From Vibrio litoralis DSM 17657 (lineage in GTDB: Bacteria; Pseudomonadota; Gammaproteobacteria; Enterobacterales; Vibrionaceae): 64,000 nt of DNA. Shown here in pieces: positions 1 to 8,987 of the stretch (positions are counted from its first letter, which is position 1; every line of letters begins with the position of its first letter). The notes below the pieces were generated by a model. That model made no database searches and was not told where the DNA came from. It was given only the letters and a program-made list of their open reading frames with translations. The stretch is from positions 417,152 through 481,151 of the forward strand of contig NZ_KE384567.1 in the NCBI RefSeq assembly GCF_000426765.1, given 5' to 3'. The position numbers and the translations under genes are program-made.

Positions 1-116
1 AATTATCGATTCGGCGACACAATAAGGTGAAACAACAACAAACTCGTTATCATTGTTCTTTATGTGGCACCCAATTAAAGCTATTAAATAAAGAAAAAGT
101 GATCAATGGCCTATAA
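1..116 (+). CDS. sprT: SprT-family zinc metalloprotein, C-terminal fragment
   Basis: The reading frame is open from base 3 to a TAA at 114-116, and the gene begins before the window. The visible tail reads LSIRRHNKV, then YHCSLCGTQL. This matches the C-terminal zinc-ribbon of SprT-like proteins: an HN(K/R)V segment followed by a CxxC pair. In gamma-proteobacteria sprT commonly precedes rsmE-gshB-algH-ruvX, and that order follows here. The catalytic HExxH region would lie upstream and cannot be seen. The identification rests on a short tail plus the neighbourhood. Confidence 0.75.
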   Translation, partial: LSIRRHNKVKQQQTRYHCSLCGTQLKLLNKEKVINGL

Positions 117-175
117 AATAGCTTGTATTTCTTTATGATTAGACCGTAAATAACCTCAACTCCTTTGAGGTAACG

Positions 176-1063
176 ATGAGTAGCGCTATGAATGAATATC
201 AACATATACTCGAGATTCACCCTCATCCATGCGTCATTCATATTGACTTCAAACCGCTCTATGCCAACGATGCCTTTGCTCGCTTTAGTGGCTTAAAAAG
301 CGCAGATCAAATTCTGGATATGGAATCACTAATGGTGCTAATTAACCCTGAAGAAAGGGAAGAAGCACTAATCCGTTATCAAAAAGCCTTCGCAGAGCAA
401 CAAACCGACCCCAAATTGATCGCCCATACCGATTTACTTGGTAACCCGGTGATGGTTGAAATTATTGATAAACTGATCACTTGGAAGGGCCAAAAAGCAG
501 TTTGTACTTTTATTAGTATTGTGACGGATACCGTCAATAAACAGCGTCGCTTAAAAAAATTAGCCGAACAAGACCCGCTCACTCAATTACATAATCGCCG
601 CTATATCATCAACAAACTCACTCAGTTACACCATACCGATGTTGCACAAGAATTTTTTATGGCAATCGTTGATATCGATTACTTTAAAAAAGTAAATGAT
701 ACTTATGGGCATTTTGCTGGTGACAAAACTCTGCAGCAATTTGCAGAAAAACTACAAGACTTTGTGGGAGTAAATGATTATCTTGCTCGTCTAGGGGGCG
801 AAGAGTTTATCTTGCTAATTCGTTCTGATTCATCTCAACAAGTTATGACTCGTTTGGAATCACTACGTTCTGCAATTGAAAATCATCATTTTATTGTGTC
901 AGTGGAAGAAGATATTCAGCCATTACGAATTCGCTGTACTCTCTCTATGGGTGTCACGCAAATCCAGAAAGGTGAAAAGATTGATTTAAGCTATATTCGT
1001 GCCGACCAAGCGCTTTATTTAGCCAAGCATCAAGGCCGTAATCAAGTCATCATCAAAGATTAA
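176..1063 (+). CDS. PAS-GGDEF diguanylate cyclase (cytoplasmic)
   Basis: A 295-residue protein with a PAS-like N-terminal half (about residues 5-120) and a C-terminal GGDEF domain (about 130-295). The active-site loop is GGEEF at 207-211, an accepted catalytic variant, so it probably makes cyclic di-GMP from two GTP. The stretch before the loop reads GVNDYLAR, so the inhibitory RxxD I-site is absent and product feedback may be weak. No membrane segment or signal peptide is seen, so the signal is presumably sensed by the PAS domain in the cytoplasm. The start at 176 is supported by GAGG seven bases upstream; an in-frame ATG at 188 is possible. It lies between sprT and rsmE, where many enterobacteria carry endA. 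Confidence 0.9.
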   Translation: MSSAMNEYQHILEIHPHPCVIHIDFKPLYANDAFARFSGLKSADQILDMESLMVLINPEEREEALIRYQKAFAEQQTDPKLIAHTDLLGNPVMVEIIDKLITWKGQKAVCTFISIVTDTVNKQRRLKKLAEQDPLTQLHNRRYIINKLTQLHHTDVAQEFFMAIVDIDYFKKVNDTYGHFAGDKTLQQFAEKLQDFVGVNDYLARLGGEEFILLIRSDSSQQVMTRLESLRSAIENHHFIVSVEEDIQPLRIRCTLSMGVTQIQKGEKIDLSYIRADQALYLAKHQGRNQVIIKD

Positions 1064-1168
1064 TGCACATATCGTAAAACATAGTGTGTGAAGTTAACCT
1101 TGCCCCTTGTTTTTTACTGTTAAAACATCCATGTTAAGAAAAGCAATTAAGCTTACACAGGTCATGAC

Positions 1169-1900
1169 ATGAGAATCCCGAGAATTTACCATCCCCAAGC
1201 TATCGAACAGCTAGGGGAAATCCACTTATCTGAAGACGCAGCCGGTCATGTTGGCCGAGTACTGCGTATGACTCAAGGCCAAGACCTTTTACTCTTTGAT
1301 GGTTCTGGGGTGGAATTTCCTGCCGTGATCCTTGCTGTCTCAAAAAAGAATGTGACGGTAGAAATCAAAGAGCGTATCGAACGTAGTATTGAATCACCGT
1401 TAGATCTACATCTTGGTCAGGTCATTTCTCGTGGTGACAAAATGGAGTTCACCATTCAAAAAGCGGTCGAACTAGGGGTCAATACCATTACGCCTTTAAT
1501 TTCAGAGCGTTGTGGTGTCAAACTCAATGCAGAACGTTTCGAGAAAAAACTGCAACAATGGCAAAAAATCGCGATTGCCGCCTGTGAGCAATGTGGTCGT
1601 AATATCGTGCCGACCGTTCGCCCTTTGATGCAGCTAGAACAATGGTGCGCAGAAGATTATGATGGGTTAAAGCTCAACCTTCATCCTAGAGCAAAGTACT
1701 CCATCAATACTCTGCCAGCACCGGTCAGTAAAGTACGTCTACTGATTGGCCCTGAAGGTGGCCTGTCTGATGAAGAAATTCAAATGACCGAACAATATCA
1801 GTTTGAAGAAACACTCTTAGGCCCACGCGTGCTACGTACAGAAACCGCTGGCATATCAGCAATTACCGCCCTACAAGTTCGCTTTGGCGATCTCGGTTAA
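1169..1900 (+). CDS. rsmE: 16S rRNA m3U1498 methyltransferase RsmE
   Basis: 243 residues, the usual RsmE length. It has an N-terminal PUA-like domain (about 1-70) and a SPOUT methyltransferase domain. The knotted SAM-binding site is visible as [13 protein letters not shown] followed by [15 protein letters not shown] near the C terminus. RsmE N3-methylates U1498 of 16S rRNA in the assembled 30S subunit. It stands ahead of gshB, as in many gamma-proteobacteria. A 95-bp gap with a palindrome (1944-1968) separates it from gshB. Confidence 0.95.
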   Translation: MRIPRIYHPQAIEQLGEIHLSEDAAGHVGRVLRMTQGQDLLLFDGSGVEFPAVILAVSKKNVTVEIKERIERSIESPLDLHLGQVISRGDKMEFTIQKAVELGVNTITPLISERCGVKLNAERFEKKLQQWQKIAIAACEQCGRNIVPTVRPLMQLEQWCAEDYDGLKLNLHPRAKYSINTLPAPVSKVRLLIGPEGGLSDEEIQMTEQYQFEETLLGPRVLRTETAGISAITALQVRFGDLG

Positions 1901-1943
1901 GCTATCCCCAAGTGACCTTAAGATACTTGGATATAAATATCTC

Positions 1944-1968
1944 AATATCGCGATAAAAAAGCGATATT
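1944..1968. repeat. Perfect inverted repeat between rsmE and gshB
   Basis: AATATCGC and GCGATATT form an 8-bp perfect stem around a 9-nt A-rich loop. No T-run follows, so it is not a typical intrinsic terminator. It could be an mRNA-stabilising hairpin or a protein-binding palindrome. Confidence 0.4.
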
Positions 1969-1995
1969 AATGAATTCGCCAACTATGGAGTATCA

Positions 1996-2949
1996 ATGAT
2001 GAAAATTGGCATCGTAATGGACCCGATTTCAACCATTAACATCAAAAAAGATTCAAGCTTTGCAATGCTACTAGAAGCCCAACGTCGTGGTTGGGAAATC
2101 CATTACATGGAAATGTCTGATCTCCATCTAGAACAAGGTAAGCCGCTTGCTGATACCAAGATCGTAACCCTATTTGAAGATACCAATAAATGGTATGAAT
2201 TCACGTCAGAGCAGTCGATTGAGTTATCAGAACTGGATGCCGTTTTAATGCGTAAAGATCCTCCGTTTGATACCGAGTACATCTACGCTACCTACATTCT
2301 TGAGCGCGCGGAAGAACAAGGCACTTTAATTGTAAACAAGCCGCAAAGCCTACGTGATTGCAATGAGAAACTGTTTACCGCTTGGTTCCCAGAATTAACG
2401 CCAACCACTCTAGTAACACGTAAAGCGGAAAAAATTAAAGCCTTCCGCGAGCAACATGGCGATGTGATTTTAAAACCGCTCGATGGTATGGGCGGTGCAT
2501 CAATCTTCCGTGTGAAACAAGATGATCCGAACGTTTCGGTGATTATCGAAACACTGACTAACCACGGTCAAAACTATGCAATGGCGCAAACCTTTGTGCC
2601 AGATATCAGTAATGGCGATAAGCGCATTCTAGTGGTTGATGGCGAGCCAATGCCATACTGCCTAGCGCGCATTCCAGCTAAAGGGGAAACTCGTGGCAAC
2701 TTAGCTGCCGGTGGCCGTGGCGAAGCTCGTCCGTTAAGCGAGACTGACCTAAAAATCGCCCAAGCGGTTGCCCCAACTTTAAAAGAAAAAGGCTTAATTT
2801 TCGTTGGTCTCGATGTAATCGGTGATAAGTTAACTGAAATTAATGTCACCAGCCCTACCTGCATTAAAGAGATTGAAGCGGCATTTGATATCTCTATCAC
2901 AGGTAAGTTAATGGATGCTATTGAGCGTCGTGTGGCCGCGGCTAAATAG
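1996..2949 (+). CDS. gshB: Glutathione synthetase
   Basis: 317 residues, standard for bacterial GshB. It joins gamma-glutamylcysteine and glycine using ATP. It has the N-terminal pre-ATP-grasp domain (MKIGIVMDPISTINIKKDSSFAML), the ATP-grasp core with the glycine-rich loop KPLDGMGGASIFR at about 158-170, and the metal-binding end GLDVIGDKLTEINVTSPT. Two consecutive ATG codons (1996, 1999) could start it; GGAG in CTATGGAG lies just upstream and suits either. It is followed by algH and ruvX on the same strand, the conserved order. Confidence 0.96.
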   Translation: MMKIGIVMDPISTINIKKDSSFAMLLEAQRRGWEIHYMEMSDLHLEQGKPLADTKIVTLFEDTNKWYEFTSEQSIELSELDAVLMRKDPPFDTEYIYATYILERAEEQGTLIVNKPQSLRDCNEKLFTAWFPELTPTTLVTRKAEKIKAFREQHGDVILKPLDGMGGASIFRVKQDDPNVSVIIETLTNHGQNYAMAQTFVPDISNGDKRILVVDGEPMPYCLARIPAKGETRGNLAAGGRGEARPLSETDLKIAQAVAPTLKEKGLIFVGLDVIGDKLTEINVTSPTCIKEIEAAFDISITGKLMDAIERRVAAAK

Positions 2950-2975
2950 TCTTACCTAGCTAGGTCACGTTAAAA

Positions 2976-3005
2976 ACGTATGGCAGCAAATAGGTTGCCA
3001 TACGT
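2976..3005. repeat. 10-bp perfect hairpin upstream of algH
   Basis: ACGTATGGCA and TGCCATACGT form a perfect 10-bp stem with a 10-nt loop in the gshB-algH gap. On the minus strand it is followed by TTTTTAA, on the plus strand by no clear T-run. It may stabilise or process the polycistronic transcript. Confidence 0.45.
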
Positions 3006-3026
3006 AAATTGCTTATGGAGAGCAGA

Positions 3027-3590
3027 ATGAACTTAACCGATCACTTTTTAATTGCTATGCCCAGCATGCAAGACTCTCATTTTAATCGCAGCGTGATTTA
3101 TATCTGTGAACACAATGAAGATGGTGCGATGGGGTTAGTCATTAATGATCCTGTCGGCATTGATATTAAAAACATGCTCGAACAAATTGATGTTCAGCCT
3201 GTTCACCCACGTATTTGCCAACAAAGTTTATCTGCACCTTTATTAAATGGTGGCCCGGTGGCGACCGACCGAGGCTTTGTTCTACACAGCCGTAAAGATA
3301 CTTACCAATCAAGTATTGAAATTACTGACGAACTGGCAGTCACAACCTCAAAAGATATTCTGACGGTACTTGGCACCGAAGCCGAACCAAAGAAATTCAT
3401 TGTTACCCTAGGTTATTCAGGCTGGGATTCAGGTCAGTTAGAACAAGAACTACTCGATAACTCTTGGTTAACCGCGCCTGCTAATTTAGAAATTCTATTC
3501 GATACTCCAGTACATGTTCGCTGGAAAAAAGCGGTACAATTACTCGGGATCAGCGTTTCACAATTATCTGGCGATGCTGGTCACGCTTAA
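3027..3590 (+). CDS. algH: YqgE/AlgH family protein
   Basis: 187 residues from the ATG at 3027, which has GGAGAG six bases upstream; the longer frame from a TTG at 3009 lacks such support. The family signature is clear: [28 protein letters not shown] at the N terminus, then GAMGLVIN and the LNGGPV segment. AlgH was first noted as a regulator of alginate synthesis in Pseudomonas, but its biochemical function is not settled. It is almost always found beside ruvX, as here, with 33 bp between the genes. Confidence 0.93.
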   Translation: MNLTDHFLIAMPSMQDSHFNRSVIYICEHNEDGAMGLVINDPVGIDIKNMLEQIDVQPVHPRICQQSLSAPLLNGGPVATDRGFVLHSRKDTYQSSIEITDELAVTTSKDILTVLGTEAEPKKFIVTLGYSGWDSGQLEQELLDNSWLTAPANLEILFDTPVHVRWKKAVQLLGISVSQLSGDAGHA

Positions 3591-3623
3591 ATCTCGCGAT
3601 AATCACACTTATAGAGAAACATC

Positions 3624-4046
3624 ATGTCTAACCAAACCATCATGGCATTCGATTACGGCACCAAAAGCATAGGCAGTGCCATAGGCCAAACCATTACAGG
3701 CACCGCCTCTCCGCTCAAAGCGTTTAAAGCTCAAGATGGCATACCAAAATGGGAAGACATCGAAAAACAAATTAAAGAATGGCAGCCAGATCTCGTCGTC
3801 GTCGGTTTACCGACCGATATGCAAGGTAAAGATCTTACCGATATCACTACTCGAGCACGCAAATTTGCCAACCGTCTGCATGGTCGTTTTGGCGTAAAAG
3901 TAGAATTGCATGATGAGCGCCTTTCGACTCAAGAAGCACGTGCGGAGTTATTTTCGATGGGCGGCTATAAAGCTCTCAGCAAAGGTAATGTCGATTGCCA
4001 ATCAGCTGTTGTTATTTTAGAAAGTTGGTTTGAAAGTCAGTACTAA
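3624..4046 (+). CDS. ruvX: Holliday junction resolvase-like nuclease RuvX (YqgF)
   Basis: 140 residues, typical for YqgF. The RNase H-like fold is shown by [17 protein letters not shown] at the N terminus (catalytic Asp in FDYG), [12 protein letters not shown] in the middle and [11 protein letters not shown] later. E. coli YqgF is implicated in 16S rRNA 5'-end maturation. It is the last gene of the rsmE-gshB-algH-ruvX run and is followed by a bidirectional terminator. Confidence 0.95.
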   Translation: MSNQTIMAFDYGTKSIGSAIGQTITGTASPLKAFKAQDGIPKWEDIEKQIKEWQPDLVVVGLPTDMQGKDLTDITTRARKFANRLHGRFGVKVELHDERLSTQEARAELFSMGGYKALSKGNVDCQSAVVILESWFESQY

Positions 4047-4102
4047 TCTATTCCGCACTAATCTACTCAGTTCTAAGCAGCTCAACCCTAAGCAGTAAAA
4101 AT

Positions 4103-4135
4103 AAAGAGTTGATATTAACCATCAACTCTTTTTAG
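4103..4135. terminator. Bidirectional intrinsic terminator between ruvX and the pil operon
   Basis: AAAGAGTTGAT and ATCAACTCTTT form an 11-bp stem around a short loop. It has T-rich flanks on both strands and sits between convergent genes. It overlaps the stop codon of the DUF3293 gene. Confidence 0.85.
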
Positions 4136-4563
4136 TTTACCTCGCCAAACAAGTGCAACAATGGAATCCCATTGCTATCACCAAAAACAAACGCATTCTG
4201 CTGATACTTGATTGCCAGGTTTTTCGCGGTTATCAATTCAATATTGGCAATCCAAAACCCTTTTTCAATTGACCAGTCAGAAGAGTCCGGCATACCATCA
4301 CCACGATAAAACTCATAACCTAGAGCCTGTAACTCGTTTGATAACGCGATATTGGCTTGTTGATTGAGTGGTTCAGCGGTTGGGTTTGAGTAAGGGTTAT
4401 AGGCGGTAATAATTGCCCATTGTTGAATTTTATTCTGCTGGCAGTAAGCCGAAAATTGTATATTAGGCTGACCAATAAATAACTTAAAGGCCTGCCTATC
4501 GATTTCAACTCGATAACAAGTTTGCTGATAAGCTTCAACTAACTCTTTATCTATTTTCATCAT
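4132..4563 (-). CDS. DUF3293 domain protein
   Basis: A 143-residue soluble protein. The core resembles DUF3293: WAIITAYNPYSNP, then QANIALSNELQALGYEFYRGDG, then a WSIEKGFWI segment and QQNAFVFGD near the end. No function is established for the family. It starts one base after the pilU stop, with ATG codons at 4563 and 4560, so it is very likely co-transcribed and translationally coupled with pilT-pilU. Whether it has anything to do with pilus retraction is unknown. Confidence 0.75.
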   Translation of the reverse strand: MMKIDKELVEAYQQTCYRVEIDRQAFKLFIGQPNIQFSAYCQQNKIQQWAIITAYNPYSNPTAEPLNQQANIALSNELQALGYEFYRGDGMPDSSDWSIEKGFWIANIELITAKNLAIKYQQNAFVFGDSNGIPLLHLFGEVN

Positions 4564-4564
4564 A

Positions 4565-5668
4565 TTATAGGTTTATTTTAATATCTTTTAGTGAGCTGCT
4601 TTCAAACTTAGCCTCACCAGAAGACTTGAGCATTAAACGTAAATCGTTAGGCGAATCTGCACTGTGCATTGCATCATCTAAGCTGATCTTATCGGCTTGT
4701 AATAACGCAAATAATGCCTGATCGAAAGTCTGCATCCCCGCTTCTTTAGAGCGCATCATGGTCGTTTTAAGCTCTTGTAAGTCACCTCGACGAATTAAAT
4801 CAGATACCCGTGGCGTATTTAATAACACCTCAAACACCCCATGACGACCATTGCCATGCTTATCTCGTACTAATTGTTGAGCAATGACCCCTTTCAAATT
4901 TAACGATAAATCAAACAAGAATTGTTCTTTTTGATCTTTCGGCACCAAGTGCAAAATACGTTCTAAGGCTTGGTTGGCGTTATTGGCGTGCAAGGTTGCC
5001 ATACATAAATGCCCAGTTTCGGCAAACGTCATCGCATATTCCATGGTTTCACGACTACGAATCTCACCAATTAAAATCATGTCTGGCGCTTGGCGTAAAG
5101 AGTTCTTCAATGCCACTTCATAGCTTTCGGTATCAAGGCCAACTTCACGTTGAGTCACTATGCATTTTTTATGTTCATGAACAAACTCAATCGGATCTTC
5201 TACCGTCAATATGTGGCCAGTTTTGTTTAAGTTGCGATAGCCAGTCATGGCCGCCATTGAAGTCGACTTACCTGAGCCAGTCGCCCCTACCACCAGCACT
5301 AAACCACGTTTAGCGGTCGATAATTCTTTTAATATTTCAGGTAACTGCAACTCTTCCATAGTTGGGATACGAGTTTCGATTCGACGGACAACTGCGCCTG
5401 GCAATTCTCGCTGGAAAAAAGCACTAACACGAAATCGCCCCTTTCCATGCACAATGGCAAAGTTTGCTTCATGGATAGATTGATATTCTTCACGTCTTTC
5501 GTTATCCATCATTTCAAACAGTAAGGCTTCTACCCCACCTTTATCTAATGGATCACCATGAGCTTTAAGCTCACCATCAATACGAAACAAACATGGCGCG
5601 CCAACCGTCAAATAAATATCCGACGCTTTGGATGACACCATAATTTCTAGGACTTGTGAAAGTTGCAT
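4565..5668 (-). CDS. pilU: Type IV pilus retraction ATPase PilU
   Basis: 367 residues, in the secretion ATPase (GspE/PilT) superfamily. Walker A is GATGSGKST at about 128-136. The Asp box, the ALRQAPDMILIGEIR-type Walker B segment and the His box ETGHLCMATLHANNA follow. PilU is the PilT-dependent accessory retraction motor; its longer, divergent C-terminal tail separates it from PilT. It lies 29 bp downstream of pilT on the same strand, the usual arrangement. It acts at the cytoplasmic face of the inner membrane. Confidence 0.95.
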   Translation of the reverse strand: MQLSQVLEIMVSSKASDIYLTVGAPCLFRIDGELKAHGDPLDKGGVEALLFEMMDNERREEYQSIHEANFAIVHGKGRFRVSAFFQRELPGAVVRRIETRIPTMEELQLPEILKELSTAKRGLVLVVGATGSGKSTSMAAMTGYRNLNKTGHILTVEDPIEFVHEHKKCIVTQREVGLDTESYEVALKNSLRQAPDMILIGEIRSRETMEYAMTFAETGHLCMATLHANNANQALERILHLVPKDQKEQFLFDLSLNLKGVIAQQLVRDKHGNGRHGVFEVLLNTPRVSDLIRRGDLQELKTTMMRSKEAGMQTFDQALFALLQADKISLDDAMHSADSPNDLRLMLKSSGEAKFESSSLKDIKINL

Positions 5669-5683
5669 GTGGTTTCCTTCAAA

Positions 5684-5711
5684 TTAATACGGTGACACTA
5701 ATACGGTGACG
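5684..5711. repeat. 14-bp tandem duplication at the 3' end of pilT
   Basis: TTAATACGGTGACA and CTAATACGGTGACG lie in direct tandem across the pilT stop codon. The second copy encodes the last residues and the stop of PilT; the first copy is in the pilT-pilU spacer. It looks like a small recent duplication with no effect on the protein. Confidence 0.6.
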
Positions 5712-6747
5712 CTGACGCTAAGGTTTCAATTTTGCTTTCGACTTCTTCTTGGGTCACTAAGCCTTGCATCAACAACTTACGTGCTGCTTGTTCCATGGTT
5801 TGCATGCCCATAGACGAGCCGGTTTGGATCATCGATAGCATTTGAGCAACTTTGTCTTCACGCACTAAGTTACGAATCGCAGGGGTTGCAATCATCACTT
5901 CATGGCAAGCAACACGTCCACCAGCATCGCCTTCACGCTTTAATAATTTTTGTGCAATAACCGCACGCAACGATTCCGATAGCATAGAACGAACCATATT
6001 TTTATCTGAACCTGGAAACACATCAATAATACGGTCAATAGTTTTAGCCGCAGAACTGGTATGCAAAGTACCAAACACTAAGTGACCGGTTTCCGCTGCG
6101 GTTAGGGCTAGGCTAATGGTTTCTTTATCGCGCAGCTCACCGACTAAAATCACATCAGGATCTTCACGTAACGCTGAGCGTAAAGACGCTTCAAAGCTAT
6201 GAGTATCACGATGCACTTCACGCTGGTTAACCAAGCATTTTTTATTGGAGTGAGTAAATTCGATAGGATCTTCAATGGTTAAGATATGCTTTTTGTGGTT
6301 ACGATTAATGTAATCGACCATGGCCGCTAAGGTTGTTGATTTACCTGAACCGGTTGGACCTGTCACTAACACTAAGCCTTTTTCATAGTTAGCAATTTTT
6401 TCGAAAATCTCTGGGGCTGAAATATCTTCAAACGAAGGAATATCGACGGGAATAGTACGAAATACCGCCGCGCAACCGCGAGATTGGTTAAAAGCATTGA
6501 CACGAAAACGGCCAATATTTGGCAATTCAAATGAAAAATCGATTTCTAGTTTTTCTTCAAATTCGCTACGCTGGGCATCGTTCATAATATCGAAAACTAA
6601 TGCATGAACATCTGAATGCGTGAAAGCTGTCATTTCTAACTGCCTGATGTCGCCATCAATACGTAAGATTGGAGGAACGCCCGCAGAAAGATGTAGATCT
6701 GATGCGTTATGCTTTACACTAAATTCCAATAACTCAGCAATATCCAT
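5698..6747 (-). CDS. pilT: Type IV pilus twitching motility ATPase PilT
   Basis: 349 residues, the usual size. Walker A GPTGSGKST is at about 130-138, the Walker B region at SALREDPDVILVGELRD, and the His box at AAETGHLVFGTLHTSSAAKTIDRIIDVFP. The C-terminal AIRNLVREDK segment typical of PilT is present. The hexameric ATPase depolymerises type IV pili and powers twitching and DNA uptake. It is the first gene of a pilT-pilU-DUF3293 operon. Its start is only 25 bp from the divergent yggS gene, so the two promoters must overlap. Confidence 0.96.
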   Translation of the reverse strand: MDIAELLEFSVKHNASDLHLSAGVPPILRIDGDIRQLEMTAFTHSDVHALVFDIMNDAQRSEFEEKLEIDFSFELPNIGRFRVNAFNQSRGCAAVFRTIPVDIPSFEDISAPEIFEKIANYEKGLVLVTGPTGSGKSTTLAAMVDYINRNHKKHILTIEDPIEFTHSNKKCLVNQREVHRDTHSFEASLRSALREDPDVILVGELRDKETISLALTAAETGHLVFGTLHTSSAAKTIDRIIDVFPGSDKNMVRSMLSESLRAVIAQKLLKREGDAGGRVACHEVMIATPAIRNLVREDKVAQMLSMIQTGSSMGMQTMEQAARKLLMQGLVTQEEVESKIETLASASPY

Positions 6748-6772
6748 TTATATCCCTTATCGAAGAAAAACT

Positions 6773-7489
6773 ATGATGTGTTCTGATAAAAATAGTATTC
6801 AACAAAACATTGAACAAATTAATCAGCAGATTCGTACCGCTGAGCAACAATATGGCCGCGATTCTAACTCAGTACAACTATTAGCAGTAAGTAAAACTAA
6901 ACCAATTACTGCACTAGAAGATGCTATTGCCGCGGGGCAAAAACGTTTTGGTGAAAATTACGTCCAAGAAGGCGTTGAAAAAATCCAATATTTTTCTCAA
7001 CACTATAACCAGAGTGACCTTGAATGGCACTTCATTGGGCCTATACAATCGAATAAAACTCGACTGATCGCAGAAAATTTTGACTGGGTACACTCGGTTG
7101 ACCGTGAAAAAATCGTTCAACGCCTCAATGATCAACGTCCAGACGGTAAACCCTTACAAGTTCTAATTCAGGTCAATACCAGTGGTGAAAGCTCTAAATC
7201 AGGTACCGATCATCAACAAGTTTTTGCTTTAGCTCAGTTGATAAATGACTTACCAAACCTCACATTAAGAGGGTTGATGTCAATTCCTGAAAATGTCTCT
7301 GATCACGCCTCACAATTGGCAGCGTTTCAGCAATTAGCAGAATTAAAACAAGCGTTACAATCACACTACCCACAAATCGATACCCTTTCGATGGGCATGA
7401 GTGGTGATATGCAAGCGGCAATTGAAGCGGGCAGTACTATGGTTCGTATTGGCACTGCTATTTTTGGAGCAAGGGATTATTCCAATTAA
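6773..7489 (+). CDS. yggS: PLP homeostasis protein (YggS/PLPBP family)
   Basis: 238 residues from ATG 6773; ATG 6776 is equally possible. The same frame is open back into pilT on the other strand, but the family starts about here (NIEQINQQIR, then LLAVSKTKP). The PLP lysine lies in LLAVSKTKP. GENYVQEG, WHFIGPIQSNK, LMSIPE and LSMGMSGDMQAAIEAGSTMVRIG are all hallmark segments. The protein binds PLP without known catalysis and keeps B6 and amino-acid pools balanced. It is grouped with proC, as is common. Confidence 0.95.
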   Translation: MMCSDKNSIQQNIEQINQQIRTAEQQYGRDSNSVQLLAVSKTKPITALEDAIAAGQKRFGENYVQEGVEKIQYFSQHYNQSDLEWHFIGPIQSNKTRLIAENFDWVHSVDREKIVQRLNDQRPDGKPLQVLIQVNTSGESSKSGTDHQQVFALAQLINDLPNLTLRGLMSIPENVSDHASQLAAFQQLAELKQALQSHYPQIDTLSMGMSGDMQAAIEAGSTMVRIGTAIFGARDYSN

Positions 7490-7575
7490 GCACTCAATGT
7501 TGTTGTAAATAACGAGCACAATAAGTGCAGCAACGATATACTCGCATAAAGATAAAATACTAGGACGATACAGAT

Positions 7576-8394
7576 ATGGAACAACGTAAAATCAGTTTTA
7601 TCGGCTCTGGCAATATGGCGCGTTCCATTTTTGCAGGTATGCTATCAAGTGGCTATAAAGCGGGTAATATTACCGCAACGGGTCGTGATGAAGACAAGCT
7701 CAAACATCTTGCTGATTGTTACGGGATCCACACAACAACCGATAATGTTGCAGCCGTTGAACAAGCAGACGTGGTGATTTTATCGGTTAAGCCACAAATG
7801 ATGGCGGATGTATGTGCTGATTTTCAATCGATGGATCTGAGCAACAAATTAATCATCTCGATTGCCGCTGGTATATCTGCAAAGCGCTTAAACGAAATGC
7901 TTGGTCAAACCGTACAATTAGTGCGCGTGATGCCCAATACGCCATCATTAGTCGGTAAAGGCATGAGCGGTTTATTTGCCACCGATAATGTCTCTGAAGA
8001 TGATAAAGACTTTGCTGGGGAGCTCATGTCTGCAGTTGGCGAGATCTGTTGGGTAGATGAAGAATCTGGCATCAATAATATTATTGCTGCGGCTGGTAGT
8101 GCACCAGCTTACTTCTTCCTATTTATGGAAGCGATGCAACAAGAAGCAATGGCGCAAGGTTTCAATAAAGATACCGCTCGCTTACTGATTCAACAAGCAG
8201 CCCTAGGCGCGGCTGAAATGGTGGTAGCAAACCCAGAGCTCGATTTATCAACTCTTCGTGAACAGGTAACATCAAAAGGCGGCACCACCGCTGAAGCACT
8301 AAAAACATTTAACCAACATAACCTTTCTGACATCGTATCCAAAGCGATGCAAGCCGCGGTTAACCGTGCTGAAGAAATGGAAAAACTAATTTAA
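7576..8394 (+). CDS. proC: Pyrroline-5-carboxylate reductase
   Basis: 272 residues. The N-terminal Rossmann motif is FIGSGNMARSI (about 9-19). The C-terminal helical dimerisation domain carries AAAGSAPAYFFLFMEAM and the signature LREQVTSKGGTTAEAL. It catalyses NAD(P)H-dependent reduction of pyrroline-5-carboxylate to proline, the last step of proline synthesis. It lies between yggS and yggT on the same strand, a conserved order. Confidence 0.96.
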   Translation: MEQRKISFIGSGNMARSIFAGMLSSGYKAGNITATGRDEDKLKHLADCYGIHTTTDNVAAVEQADVVILSVKPQMMADVCADFQSMDLSNKLIISIAAGISAKRLNEMLGQTVQLVRVMPNTPSLVGKGMSGLFATDNVSEDDKDFAGELMSAVGEICWVDEESGINNIIAAAGSAPAYFFLFMEAMQQEAMAQGFNKDTARLLIQQAALGAAEMVVANPELDLSTLREQVTSKGGTTAEALKTFNQHNLSDIVSKAMQAAVNRAEEMEKLI

Positions 8395-8429
8395 TTTCGA
8401 TTTAAATATTAATAACAAGGTTTGCAGTA

Positions 8430-8984
8430 ATGAACTCAATGACTTTTCTAGTTTCTACCGTATTCGATCTCTACATTATGGTCGTGATTTTACGCGTATG
8501 GTTACAATTGGCGCGTGCTGATTTCTATAACCCATTTTCACAATTTGTGGTTAAAGCCACCCAACCAGTGGTTGCTCCTCTACGCCGCATTATTCCATCG
8601 GTGGGCAATATTGATTTAGCGACGATTATCTTTGCCTACGTGCTAAGCGTCGCTAAATTCATTTGCTTAATTTTAATTTCAAATGGCAGCTTAGTGTTTA
8701 GTCCTAGCTTCTTAATGTTCGGCGCACTTTCACTGGTTAAAGCTGCTGGTGGGTTACTATTCTGGATATTACTGATTCGCGCGATTCTAAGCTGGGTAAG
8801 CCAAGGCAACAGCCCGGTTGAATATGTGATGGTGCAATTAACCGAACCTATGCTGGCACCAATTCGTCGAATCCTTCCTCCAATGGGCGGTTTCGATCTT
8901 AGCCTGCTGGTTCTATTCTTAATTCTACAATTTGCCAACTACTTGATGGGCGATGTAGTTGGTCCGATTTGGTATCAGCTTTAA
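8430..8984 (+). CDS. yggT: YggT family membrane protein
   Basis: 184 residues built from two similar halves. Each has a hydrophobic helix, a short RxW(L/V)... segment and a P-rich turn: FVVKATQPVVAPLRRIIP in the first half and MVQLTEPMLAPIRRILPP in the second. This internal duplication is typical of YggT. It is an inner-membrane protein whose role is poorly defined; in E. coli it has been linked to osmotic shock tolerance. It is followed after 3 bp by yggU. Confidence 0.92.
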   Translation: MNSMTFLVSTVFDLYIMVVILRVWLQLARADFYNPFSQFVVKATQPVVAPLRRIIPSVGNIDLATIIFAYVLSVAKFICLILISNGSLVFSPSFLMFGALSLVKAAGGLLFWILLIRAILSWVSQGNSPVEYVMVQLTEPMLAPIRRILPPMGGFDLSLLVLFLILQFANYLMGDVVGPIWYQL

Positions 8985-8987
8985 TCG

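Noticed and set aside
61..80. Sigma-54 promoter word TGGCAC near base 64
   Set aside because: No GC follows at the needed distance and it lies inside the sprT coding frame.
6620..6772. Longer N terminus for yggS starting at ATG 6620
   Set aside because: The extra 51 residues are antisense to the start of pilT, and the family begins near 6773.
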